Shown here: positions 36,180 to 44,831 of the stretch, piece after piece
How positions within the stretch are numbered: position 1 is the first letter of the stretch
Layout: each line of letters starts with the position of its first letter
DNA from: B30-G6 sp964633115
GTDB taxonomy: Bacteria; Desulfobacterota; Desulfobacteria; Desulfobacterales; B30-G6
NCBI GenBank assembly: GCA_964633115.1
Contig: CAZWEO010000001.1
Coordinates: 122,569 to 186,568 of the forward strand
Length of the DNA: 64,000 nt
Direction of reading: 5' to 3'
Position numbers and translations under genes: made by a program
Notes under the pieces: generated by a model
Databases searched by the model: none
What the model saw: only the letters and a program-made list of their open reading frames with translations
Told to the model about the DNA's origin: nothing

Positions 36180-36971
36180 ATGGCAAGCGACCAAAATTTG
36201 GCAAATCAGATTTTAACAGAGGTTAAGGACGGGATCGCCAAGATTACCATGAACCGTCCGCAGCGGCTGAACAGTATAACTATCGATTCCCTGGAATTGT
36301 TAATCGAAGCCTTGCAGGGGGTTTTGGAAAATCCTGAAGCAAGTGTTGTCGTGCTGACCGGAAACGGCCGGGCATTTTGTGCCGGTGCCGACCAGGGTGA
36401 AATGGTCATGCGACAACCCGGCGAGTGGGAATGGATCGTGGACAGATACCTATATCCGATTCGACTGATTGCAAAATCGGACAAGCCGGTCATCGCTTCC
36501 ATCAATGGAGATGCAGTTGGCGGCGGGCTGGGCCTAGCCCTTGCCTGCGATCTGCGGATAGCTGTTGATACCGCACGCTTTTGCACGCCCTTTACCGCCA
36601 TCGGACTGGCAGGCTGTGACATGTCCGCCGGCTACTTTCTCCCCAGGCTGGTGGGGCTTGGAAAAGCAACGGAAATGATGATGACATCCCGTTTTGTAAA
36701 GGCCGAAGAGGCTGAAAAGATCGGTCTGGTGCAACGGCTGGTAGCAGCGGAAGAGCTGGAAAAAGAAACCCGGAAGTTGGCAGGCCGGCTGGCGAACTTA
36801 TCGTCAATAGCCCTTGGCTGGACGAAAAAGGCCATTCGCCGCTCACTTGACCGGGATATGGAAGGTGAGTTTGATTTTGAGATATTTGCCCAGGTGCAAT
36901 GTCTACAGACGGATGAACACCGGGAAAGTCTGAGACGATACCAGAAATCCATGATGGGCAAAAAGACCTGA
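36180..36971 (+). CDS. crotonase-family protein (divergent active site)
   Basis: The 263-residue protein has FCAGADQGEMV and GDAVGGGLGLALACD. The first catalytic Glu position reads TPFTAIG (no Glu), while TEMMMTSR keeps the second. AGGAGG lies before the ATG at 36180; an in-frame reading from 36129 overlaps the BKACE gene end. The exact reaction (hydratase, isomerase or hydrolase) is open. Confidence 0.87.
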   Translation: MASDQNLANQILTEVKDGIAKITMNRPQRLNSITIDSLELLIEALQGVLENPEASVVVLTGNGRAFCAGADQGEMVMRQPGEWEWIVDRYLYPIRLIAKSDKPVIASINGDAVGGGLGLALACDLRIAVDTARFCTPFTAIGLAGCDMSAGYFLPRLVGLGKATEMMMTSRFVKAEEAEKIGLVQRLVAAEELEKETRKLAGRLANLSSIALGWTKKAIRRSLDRDMEGEFDFEIFAQVQCLQTDEHRESLRRYQKSMMGKKT

Positions 36972-37009
36972 AACTTTGATTGAAGGTAGCTTTGCGGGAG
37001 TAAAAAGTC

Positions 37010-38155
37010 ATGAAACAAGCCAAGTTTTTTAATTTTAGTGTGGCCCAGTTGGAGTTCAAATACCAGGTGGACCGGTTTGTAAAAAATGAGATTCGTCCCT
37101 TTGCCCAACAATGGGACCAAGCGAAAGAATGCCCCCTGGAAATTATTAAGAAGCTGGGTGATCTTGAATATTTGAAAGCCGGATTCCCGGAATCGGTGGA
37201 CGGAATCGGCGGTACTGTTGATCAGTTGTTGCTGATCGAGGGCCTGGCAGCCGGATCCGCCGGTGTGGCCCTGTCCGTTTATGTGCATGTCGGGCTCGCA
37301 TGCGCCGCGCTCGAGGCTCTTGCCGATGCAGAGCAGCAAGAGAAATATTTGAAACCCGCCTTAAAAGGGGAAAAAATCGGGTGCTGGGCCTATGCGGAAC
37401 CGGAGGCGGGAGCAGACGTTACATCAGTTCAACTCAGTGCCGAGGAAGACGGCGACAGCTATGTTTTGAACGGTTCCAAGCTGTATATCACCAATGGTAC
37501 GATTGCCGATTTTGCGGTTGTAGTGGCCAGAACATCAGATGCGCCGGGGCTGGGGGGGATTTCTCTCTTTATCGTGGAAAAGGATCAAACCGGTTTTTCC
37601 AGTCAGGAGATGGACAAGCTGGGAATGCGCAGCTCAAAACTGGCGGAGCTGATCTTCAAAGATTGCCGTGTGCCTAAAAAGCAATTGCTGGGGCCGCTGG
37701 ATACAGGCTTTCGCCATTCAATCAAAGTCCTTTCCAAAGGAAGGGCCATAGCTTCGGCCTTTGCCGTCGGCATTGGAATGGAAGCTTTAAGGCAAACCAT
37801 TGAGTATACCAAAATCAGACAACAGGGAGGCGGTCCGCTGGTAAAACACCAGTATATCCGTTTCACCCTGGCGGATATGGAAACCCGTCTGGAAGCCGCC
37901 CGTTTGATGGCCTATTCGGCGGCCGATCTTATCGAAAAACAACAGCCTTTTGATCTGGAATGTTCCATTGCAAAATTATTTTCGACGGAAACGGTCACGT
38001 GGTGTTGCGAGCGCGCCCTGCACCTTCACGGGGCCTACGGGTACATGATGGAATGTGATATTCAGCGGTTTTACAGGGACTGTAAAGTCCTGGAATTCGG
38101 TGAAGGGACCAGTGAAATCCAGCGCGAGATGATATCAGGATACCTTTTGCGATAG
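37010..38155 (+). CDS. acyl-CoA dehydrogenase (FAD), catalytic Glu present
   Basis: The 381-residue acyl-CoA dehydrogenase has the FAD segments WAYAEPEAGADVTS and YITNGTIADFAVVVA, and C-terminal LHGAYGYMMECD with GEGTSEIQ, where Glu is the usual base. It would introduce a double bond into an acyl-CoA and pass electrons to ETF, which is not in the window. Confidence 0.93.
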   Translation: MKQAKFFNFSVAQLEFKYQVDRFVKNEIRPFAQQWDQAKECPLEIIKKLGDLEYLKAGFPESVDGIGGTVDQLLLIEGLAAGSAGVALSVYVHVGLACAALEALADAEQQEKYLKPALKGEKIGCWAYAEPEAGADVTSVQLSAEEDGDSYVLNGSKLYITNGTIADFAVVVARTSDAPGLGGISLFIVEKDQTGFSSQEMDKLGMRSSKLAELIFKDCRVPKKQLLGPLDTGFRHSIKVLSKGRAIASAFAVGIGMEALRQTIEYTKIRQQGGGPLVKHQYIRFTLADMETRLEAARLMAYSAADLIEKQQPFDLECSIAKLFSTETVTWCCERALHLHGAYGYMMECDIQRFYRDCKVLEFGEGTSEIQREMISGYLLR

Positions 38156-38207
38156 AGATGTCATCATTTAAGTCGTTATATATAGTGCTTTGAAAGGAGA
38201 TAAAAAA

Positions 38208-39068
38208 ATGAGTGAAAGAATTGGAGCAATTGATGCGTGGGGAACATTGATCACCAAAGAGGGAGCTAAGCTATGGCCAGATTCGTTTCACCATATTTTT
38301 AAAAGATATAATTCCGGTCCAAAGATGCTAGAGGGGCAGAATGTTGAAGAGATGCTGGCCGAAATGGATGCGTCAGATGTTGATATGGTAATACTTTCCT
38401 CTTTTGAGTTCGGAGGCCAGATAATCTTATCCAATGAGGAAGTGGCCGGGTATGTAAAACAATACCCCAAAAGATTTGTCGGATGCGGCACTGTTGACCC
38501 CATGCAAAAACCCATGAAGGTGCTGGATGATATAACAAAAATGGTCGAGGAACAAGGAATGGTTGCTCTGCGGCTTGAACCTTATGCATATGGTGATGGA
38601 ATGACCGGCACGCCGCCAAATGAGAAAATGTACTGGCCGATTTATGCCAAATGCTGTGAACTCGATCTTCCGGTTACCCTTCAAGTGGGCCATACGGGAC
38701 CCCTTCTGCCTTCTGAACCGGGACGTCCCATATATCTGGATGAAGTTGCATTGACCTTTCCCGAGTTAACCATAATCGGTGCCCATCTTGGTCAGCCCTG
38801 GCATGAAGAAATGATGATTCTAGCCTGGAAACATCCCAATGTGTATATTGAGACATCCGCAAGAGCACCCAAATTATGGCCTGATTCCTTTAAAAAATTC
38901 GTTAGAACCTATGGCCAGGATAAAGCCCTGTGGGCCACTGACTACCCATTGCTCGGATACAAACGGTGCGTGGACGAAGCCCGGGATCTGGGTTTTTCCT
39001 ATGAGATCGAAAAAAAGCTGTTGCGTGATAATACCATCAAGGCCTTTAAACTTGAAGGGAGGATATGA
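38208..39068 (+). CDS. amidohydrolase-2 family protein without the N-terminal HxH
   Basis: The 286-residue TIM-barrel protein is of the ACMSD/amidohydrolase-2 type. Later metal or catalytic positions are visible (QVGHTGP, IGAHLGQPW, WATDYP), but the first strand, normally DxHxH, reads AIDAWGTL. The family includes decarboxylases and hydrolases of ring-cleavage products. ATG at 38208 has AAAGGAGA upstream. Its stop overlaps the ATG of the dehydrogenase gene. Confidence 0.82.
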   Translation: MSERIGAIDAWGTLITKEGAKLWPDSFHHIFKRYNSGPKMLEGQNVEEMLAEMDASDVDMVILSSFEFGGQIILSNEEVAGYVKQYPKRFVGCGTVDPMQKPMKVLDDITKMVEEQGMVALRLEPYAYGDGMTGTPPNEKMYWPIYAKCCELDLPVTLQVGHTGPLLPSEPGRPIYLDEVALTFPELTIIGAHLGQPWHEEMMILAWKHPNVYIETSARAPKLWPDSFKKFVRTYGQDKALWATDYPLLGYKRCVDEARDLGFSYEIEKKLLRDNTIKAFKLEGRI

Positions 39069-40102
39069 TGAAAGCGCTTTTGATGAATCAGGCCAAAGAA
39101 GACCTGGTTCTGGGAGAGTTGCCCGATCCCGAGCCCAAAGAGGGGGAAGTGGTTGTTCAGTTAAAAGCGTGCGGTATTTGCGGGACCGATGTGCATATTG
39201 CCCGCGAAGGTACCCTGCCGACGGCCTTTACCCCGATTGCTCTTGGGCATGAGCCGGCAGGCGTAATTTGTGAAGTCGGTGCCGGTGTTACCGACTGGAA
39301 AATTGGTGATCATGTCGCGGTTTATCCCCATATATACTGTGGAACCTGTCCGGCCTGCCTTAGCGGTCGGGAAGGCCTGTGTCTTCAATCCAGGATATTC
39401 GGGCTTCATCGGCATGGCGCCATGGCGGAAAAAATGGCCCTGCCCACCCGGTGCCTGATTGCCCTGCCCGATTCCATCTCTTTTGAAATCGGCGCCATCA
39501 TGACCGACGCCGTTTCCACACCTTACCATGCTATCGTTCGTCGTGCGCGGCTGCAAAAGGGCGAATCTGTTGCCATTTTCGGGTGTGGCGGCTTGGGCAG
39601 TCAGGCCATACAATTCTGCAAGCTATTCGAAGCCGGTGACATCATCGCCGTTGACACCAATGATGTCGCGCTGGAAAGGGCCAGGGAACTGGGCGCCGAT
39701 CATACGATAAAGGTCGGCGACACACCGGCCAATAAGGAAATCCGGCGCCTGACAAACGGTGTCGGTGTTGACGCGGCTTTTGAATTTGTCGGTATTCCCG
39801 AAACCGTCGACACGGCGGTTCGAAGTTTGCGCCGCGGAGGCCGGGCAATCGCTGTGGGTATCGGTCTTGAAAAAATCACGCTTCCGGCCATCCGAACTTT
39901 CGTGGGCAATGAATACGAGCTTCTCGGATCCATGGGTCTGGATGTCGCCGATCTAAAAGAGGTGGTTTCTCTGGCGGAACAGTCCAAGTTGAACCTTGAG
40001 GGTATAACCCGGGCTATTTCTTATGATGATGTCAATGAAGCGCTTCGCCGACTGGAAAAGGGCCAAGCCGATGAAGGGAGATATGTTTTAACTCATGACT
40101 GA
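39065..40102 (+). CDS. zinc-dependent medium-chain alcohol dehydrogenase
   Basis: The 345-residue MDR enzyme has catalytic zinc ligands in CGICGTDVH and GHEPAG, structural zinc cysteines CGTCPACLSGREGLC, and the NAD fold GCGGLGSQAIQF with an Asp-ending strand (DIIAVDTND) favouring NAD. Start codons ATG 39065 and 39068 overlap the previous stop; GGGAGGAT is just upstream. It probably oxidises a hydroxyl intermediate (CoA ester or aldehyde level unknown). Confidence 0.92.
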   Translation: MMKALLMNQAKEDLVLGELPDPEPKEGEVVVQLKACGICGTDVHIAREGTLPTAFTPIALGHEPAGVICEVGAGVTDWKIGDHVAVYPHIYCGTCPACLSGREGLCLQSRIFGLHRHGAMAEKMALPTRCLIALPDSISFEIGAIMTDAVSTPYHAIVRRARLQKGESVAIFGCGGLGSQAIQFCKLFEAGDIIAVDTNDVALERARELGADHTIKVGDTPANKEIRRLTNGVGVDAAFEFVGIPETVDTAVRSLRRGGRAIAVGIGLEKITLPAIRTFVGNEYELLGSMGLDVADLKEVVSLAEQSKLNLEGITRAISYDDVNEALRRLEKGQADEGRYVLTHD

Positions 40103-40892
40103 TAACAACAGCTACGACAAAAGTGCGGTTCTGCTGGATTGCAAAGGGGCTGTGGCGCATCTGAAATTGAACCGGCCGGCCACGATGAATTCGGTAAACG
40201 GTGATCTGTGCATGGGTTTAGCCCGCGCCATTGATACCCTGGAAGAAGATAACGATATCAGGGCCGTGGTACTTTCCGGTGAGGGTCGAAGTTTTTGCGC
40301 CGGTGGGGATCTTCAATCCATCGATGAGATATGCGCGTCCCAGGCGGACAGTATTTATACCCGGCTGCGCAAAGATTTTAATGCCGTCGAGCGGCTATAC
40401 AATTTCAGCAAACCGATCATCGCCGCCATTCATGGGAAGGTGATGGGAGGCGGTTGCGGTTTCTCGGCTGCCTGTGACTTTGTTTGTGCCGATGAAAGCA
40501 CCGTCTTCGGCTTCCCGTTTTTGGATCTTGGCATCCTGCCCGATATGGGTGTTTTGTTTGTGGTGACCCAAAGAATCGGTCTAAGCGCCGCCCGACGGGC
40601 CTTGCTGCTGGGAGAATCTCTCAAAGTCGATGAAGCCGAAAAACTGGGGTTGGTCGACCAGGTGGTCCCGCAAGGCAAACACCTGGCAGCAGCGTTTGAC
40701 ATGGCTGAAAAACTGGCCGGCAAGTTTCCGCCGGCTGTTCAGTTCACCAAAAAGCATCTGAACCAGATCAGCGCACTTTCGTTTTCCGATTCCCTCGAAC
40801 GGGAGATACAGCAGCAGTCCCTGTTGTGGTGTACGCCCCAGGTAAAAGCACAGATGAAAGACGTGATCCGGAAATTTAGCCAAAAGAAATAA
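40095..40892 (+). CDS. crotonase-family protein (both canonical Glu absent)
   Basis: The 265-residue crotonase has FCAGGDLQSID and GKVMGGGCGFSAACD. Neither hydratase Glu is conserved (PFLDLGILPDMG and LSAARRALLLG). An Asp in the loop (LPDMG) resembles enoyl-CoA isomerases. The ATG overlaps the dehydrogenase gene by 8 bases. Confidence 0.87.
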   Translation: MTDNNSYDKSAVLLDCKGAVAHLKLNRPATMNSVNGDLCMGLARAIDTLEEDNDIRAVVLSGEGRSFCAGGDLQSIDEICASQADSIYTRLRKDFNAVERLYNFSKPIIAAIHGKVMGGGCGFSAACDFVCADESTVFGFPFLDLGILPDMGVLFVVTQRIGLSAARRALLLGESLKVDEAEKLGLVDQVVPQGKHLAAAFDMAEKLAGKFPPAVQFTKKHLNQISALSFSDSLEREIQQQSLLWCTPQVKAQMKDVIRKFSQKK

Positions 40893-40929
40893 CGAAGCAA
40901 AGCGACTTCCATTAATATTATAGATTCAA

Positions 40930-41763
40930 TTGGGTTTGATAGTGGCTTATTTCAAGCATAAAACCGTCTTTATTACCGGAGCCAGCCGGGGAATCGGTAA
41001 AGCCATCGCTTTGAAATTGGCTCGGCAGGGTGCCGGCATCGTTATCGCGGCAAAAACGTCCGAGCCGCATCCAAAACTACCCGGCACCATTTATACGGCT
41101 GCTGAAGAGATCGAACTGGCCGGGGGAAAAGCCTTGCCACTGGTGGTGGATGTTCGCAGCGAGGAGATGGTCGAAAAGGCGGTTGAAAAATCGATTAAAG
41201 TGTTTGGGGGTATTGATATTTTAATCAACAATGCCAGTGCCATAAATATGTCCGGCACCCTCGATTTGGCAATGAAACGATTTGATCTGATGCATCAAAT
41301 AAACGCTAGAGGCACCTTTATGGTCTCTCAAAAATGTATCCCACACCTGAAGAAAGCCGAGAATCCGCATATTTTGAATCTATCACCCCCATTGAATTTT
41401 CAGGCCAAGTGGTTTGCGCCTCATGTGGCATATTCAATATCCAAATTCAACATGAGCCTGCTTGTTTTGGGAATGGCGGACGAATTCAGGAAGGATGGAA
41501 TCGGCATCAACGCCTTGTGGCCCCACAGCATAGTTGCCACCGCGGCCGTTGCCAATCTCACTGAGGGGAACGAGCTGATGAAACACGCCAGAACCCCCCA
41601 AATTGTGGCGGACGCCGCCAATTTTATCCTGAGAAGAAACAGCCGGGAATGTACAGGCAACTTTTTTATCGATGAAGATGTTTTAGCCAAAGAGGGCGTC
41701 ACAGAACTTGATGGGTACGCCGTTGATCCGAAATCGAGCTTAGAGCCGGATATTTTTCTATAA
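40930..41763 (+). CDS. short-chain dehydrogenase (HSDL2-like)
   Basis: The roughly 275-residue SDR has cofactor loop TGASRGIGKAIA, DVRSEE, INNASA and the catalytic tetrad region (NLSPP, YSISK). Its insertion SEPHPKLPGTIYTAAEEI is typical of hydroxysteroid-dehydrogenase-like protein 2 relatives. No good ribosome-binding site marks the start; TTG at 40930 and GTG at 40942 are both possible. It could act on the beta-hydroxy stage of the pathway. Confidence 0.88.
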   Translation: MGLIVAYFKHKTVFITGASRGIGKAIALKLARQGAGIVIAAKTSEPHPKLPGTIYTAAEEIELAGGKALPLVVDVRSEEMVEKAVEKSIKVFGGIDILINNASAINMSGTLDLAMKRFDLMHQINARGTFMVSQKCIPHLKKAENPHILNLSPPLNFQAKWFAPHVAYSISKFNMSLLVLGMADEFRKDGIGINALWPHSIVATAAVANLTEGNELMKHARTPQIVADAANFILRRNSRECTGNFFIDEDVLAKEGVTELDGYAVDPKSSLEPDIFL

Positions 41764-41775
41764 TAAGGACAAATA

Positions 41776-43590
41776 ATGAAATTTGGTTCAAGGGACATTG
41801 ATAAAAGCGCTTTATATCGCGATGTCCTTGAAAACCGTTTTCTCGCATCCGCTGAAAACGGCGAATCTAAAATTCTACCTTTGGCTGAAGCGGTTCGCCG
41901 GAATGTAAAAAAAGGGATGCACCTTCATCTTCTCGGGTTGCACTATCGCGCGCATGCCGCGATTTTTGAACTGTTTCGGCAGTTCAAGGACAGTAAGCCG
42001 GACTTCACGATCATTGCCGGAACACTGCACGGCCCGATCATGGCCCTGTTTCATGCCGGCATGATAAAAAAAGCAGTGACGGCATTTAGCGGTGAAGCCT
42101 ATCCCACCATGGGGCCCAATCCTGTCTATAACCGGCTTTATAAAGAGAATGCCGTCGTTTTTGAAAACTGGAGTTTTCTGACTTTCACTTTAAGGCTTTT
42201 GGCAGGTGCCATGGGGATCGGATTCCTGCCGACCCGCTCCCTTGCTGGAAGTGATATGGCGGCTGCCAACGACAAAGACTGCCGGCCCCTGAACGATCCT
42301 TTCGGCGAAGTATCAGGACTGACCGCCGTACGGGCGCTTAATCCCGATATCACCATCCTGCATGGACATGCGGCCGATAAATTCGGCAATACCATTCTTA
42401 TGCCTCCCAGGGGCGAGGACATTTACGGTGCTTTTGCCAGCCGCAAGGGGGTTATCGTAACCGTGGAAAAAATCGTCTCCACCGACTTCATCCGCCAAAA
42501 TTCCCACCTGGTGAGGCTGCCGGGGAACTGTGTCAGCAATGTTTCCGAAGTACCGATGGGGGCACACCCCAGCGGCTTGAACAGCCAGGGGCTTTGCGAA
42601 ATCGAAGGGTATTGCGAGGATATTCCTCTCTACATCGAGGCCAGAAAAGCGGCCAGGGATCCCCGGGATTTTGATGCCTGGATCCAGGAATGGATTCTGG
42701 ATTGCAAGGATCATGGGGCCTACCTTACCAAGCTGGGCAACAAAAGAATGCATCTTTTGAAGGGAAAATCTTCCCCAAACGCCTGGCAGCATGATCTGAG
42801 TATCAAGATGACGCAGTTACAGACGTCCCACCCGTCGCCGACATCCATGGAACGGGCAGTGCTGGCCGGCGCTGATATTGTTCGGCAAAAAGCAGTTCGA
42901 GGCGGCAGTAAACTGGTGCTGGCCGGAGCCGGTTTGGCAAGTCTGGCTTCCTGGGTGGCGATATACGGTTTACAAGAGCAGGGAAAAGAAACGCAGTTGA
43001 TATCGGAGCTTGGTTTTCTGGGTTTTTCACCCAGGCCGGGGGAGCCCTTTCTTTTCAACTTGTCCAACATCCCCACCTGCACGGCGCTGGACGGTATTTT
43101 AACCATGCTCGGCATGCTGGTGCCTCACCAGGGATTACATTGCATCGGGGCGTTAAGCGCCGCGCAGATCGATAAATATGGGAACCTTAATACAACCCTG
43201 ATACCTGATAAAAATGTCTTCATGACCGGCTCAGGCGGCGCCAACGATGTCATGTCGACCGCAGGGGAGATCATTATCATCATGCCCCAGTCCAAAGGGC
43301 GTTTTGTCGAAGAATTGCCATTTATTACCAGCCCGGGAGCGAAAGCCCGGACCCTGGTTTCCACCCTGGGGGTTTTTGAAAAACCGGGTGTTGATGCGGA
43401 ATTTACGCTGACCGCCTATTTTGAAGATCAAACGTCGCCAGATAAAGCGGCCGCAATTGATCAAATCCGGCAACAGTGCGGATGGACCTTGAAAACGGCC
43501 GACCATCTTGAAAAATTCCCGCTGCCCGATGTCAGAGATCTGGCGACGTTGCGTATGTTTGATCCGGATAGATATTTTTTAAGAGATTAA
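41776..43590 (+). CDS. fused class-I CoA-transferase (GctA-GctB-like)
   Basis: The 604-residue protein joins an alpha-like half (residues 1-340; LAEAVRRNVKKGMHLHLLGL, LHGPIMALFHAG) and a beta-like half (residues 350-604; SELGFLGFSPRPGEPF, TGSGGANDVMSTA). Glutaconate-type transferases have these as two subunits, and the catalytic Glu lies in the beta part (candidate: Glu of SELG). It may also be an IpdAB-like ring-opening hydrolase, a subgroup that lost transferase activity. It is 12 bases after the SDR. Confidence 0.85.
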   Translation: MKFGSRDIDKSALYRDVLENRFLASAENGESKILPLAEAVRRNVKKGMHLHLLGLHYRAHAAIFELFRQFKDSKPDFTIIAGTLHGPIMALFHAGMIKKAVTAFSGEAYPTMGPNPVYNRLYKENAVVFENWSFLTFTLRLLAGAMGIGFLPTRSLAGSDMAAANDKDCRPLNDPFGEVSGLTAVRALNPDITILHGHAADKFGNTILMPPRGEDIYGAFASRKGVIVTVEKIVSTDFIRQNSHLVRLPGNCVSNVSEVPMGAHPSGLNSQGLCEIEGYCEDIPLYIEARKAARDPRDFDAWIQEWILDCKDHGAYLTKLGNKRMHLLKGKSSPNAWQHDLSIKMTQLQTSHPSPTSMERAVLAGADIVRQKAVRGGSKLVLAGAGLASLASWVAIYGLQEQGKETQLISELGFLGFSPRPGEPFLFNLSNIPTCTALDGILTMLGMLVPHQGLHCIGALSAAQIDKYGNLNTTLIPDKNVFMTGSGGANDVMSTAGEIIIIMPQSKGRFVEELPFITSPGAKARTLVSTLGVFEKPGVDAEFTLTAYFEDQTSPDKAAAIDQIRQQCGWTLKTADHLEKFPLPDVRDLATLRMFDPDRYFLRD

Positions 43591-43619
43591 AGCAAGTTAA
43601 GCGAGAAAGGAACTTGAGC

Positions 43620-44798
43620 ATGGATTTTATTATGACCAAGGAACAGGAGATGATTGTCGAATCTGCCAGAGAAATCTCCCGCAAATTCGGCCCTGAATAC
43701 TGGTATGAAAAGGAAGATACACAAAGTTTTCCAAGCGACTTTTTAGAAGTGCTTGGCGAGACCGGTATTCTCGGGTTGGGAATCCCCGAGGAGTATGGCG
43801 GATCGGGAATGGGTCTGACCGAGGCGGTCCTCGCCATTGAGGAGTTAGGCGCCGGTGGAGGCGGTTTAGCCCCTGCCATTTGCTTTGTCTTTTTTGTCGT
43901 TTTCGGCGGAATGTCCATTCTGCATCATGGAACGGAAGAACAGAAAAAAAAGTACCTCCCCAAGATCGCCAAAGGGGAATTGATAACGGCCCTGGGCCTG
44001 ACCGAGCCGGACGCGGGCACGGATACCCTCAGCATTACCACCTTCGCCGAAGAAGACGGAGACGGATATCGCATTAACGGTAACAAGGTTTTTATCACTG
44101 GTTTTGGAGATGCCGGAGCTCTTGTTTTAGTGGCACGAACAACCCAAAAAGAGGATGCCTCTAAAAAATCAGAGGGAATTTCCCTGTTTCTGGTGGACCT
44201 GCCCAATGAGGGCATTAAGTATAATTCCATACCCAAGCACGGCATTAATTATGTCAAGACGTATGAGCTGGGTATTCATGATCTGCGGGTGCCCAAAGAA
44301 GCCCTGCTCGGGAAAAAGGATTTAGGCTGGTACCATATCCTGGCTACCTTGAATCCGGAAAGAATCATGAGCGGTATCGGCGCCATCGGCTGTGCCAAAT
44401 CAGCAATTAATACCGCCGCTAAATATGCAAGCGAAAGAGTCGTTTTCGAAAGACCGATCGGGGCCAATCAGGGCATCCAAATGCCCCTGGCCGCGGCCTA
44501 TGCCAAAGTCGAGTGTGCCCGGCTGGCCGTACTGCAGGCCGCGGCTCTATATGACCGGCAGGCCTCACCCAAATTAATCGGAGATATTTCCAATTTGGCA
44601 AAATATGCGGCGGTGGAAGCTGCCATGGAAGCAACATACAGCGCGATGCAGACCCACGGCGGATATGGATACGCCAAGGAATATCATGTGGAAAGGTGGT
44701 GGCGTGAGATACAGCTCCTCCGGCTGGCGCCGATTTCACAACAAATGACCCTTAACTATATCGGGGAACACATTCTGGGGATGCCCAGATCATATTAA
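43620..44798 (+). CDS. acyl-CoA dehydrogenase, base Glu not at usual place
   Basis: The 392-residue acyl-CoA dehydrogenase has GLTEPDAGTDT, INGNKVFITG and THGGYGYAKEYHVER. Where most family members have YEGTxEIQ it reads LRLAPISQQ, so the common catalytic Glu is absent. It may use a Glu elsewhere, as isovaleryl-CoA dehydrogenase does, or be a partner of a catalytic subunit. ATG at 43620, AAAGGAA upstream. Confidence 0.9.
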   Translation: MDFIMTKEQEMIVESAREISRKFGPEYWYEKEDTQSFPSDFLEVLGETGILGLGIPEEYGGSGMGLTEAVLAIEELGAGGGGLAPAICFVFFVVFGGMSILHHGTEEQKKKYLPKIAKGELITALGLTEPDAGTDTLSITTFAEEDGDGYRINGNKVFITGFGDAGALVLVARTTQKEDASKKSEGISLFLVDLPNEGIKYNSIPKHGINYVKTYELGIHDLRVPKEALLGKKDLGWYHILATLNPERIMSGIGAIGCAKSAINTAAKYASERVVFERPIGANQGIQMPLAAAYAKVECARLAVLQAAALYDRQASPKLIGDISNLAKYAAVEAAMEATYSAMQTHGGYGYAKEYHVERWWREIQLLRLAPISQQMTLNYIGEHILGMPRSY

Positions 44799-44831
44799 GC
44801 CTGTAAACACCTTCGCATAAAGAGTGATGTA

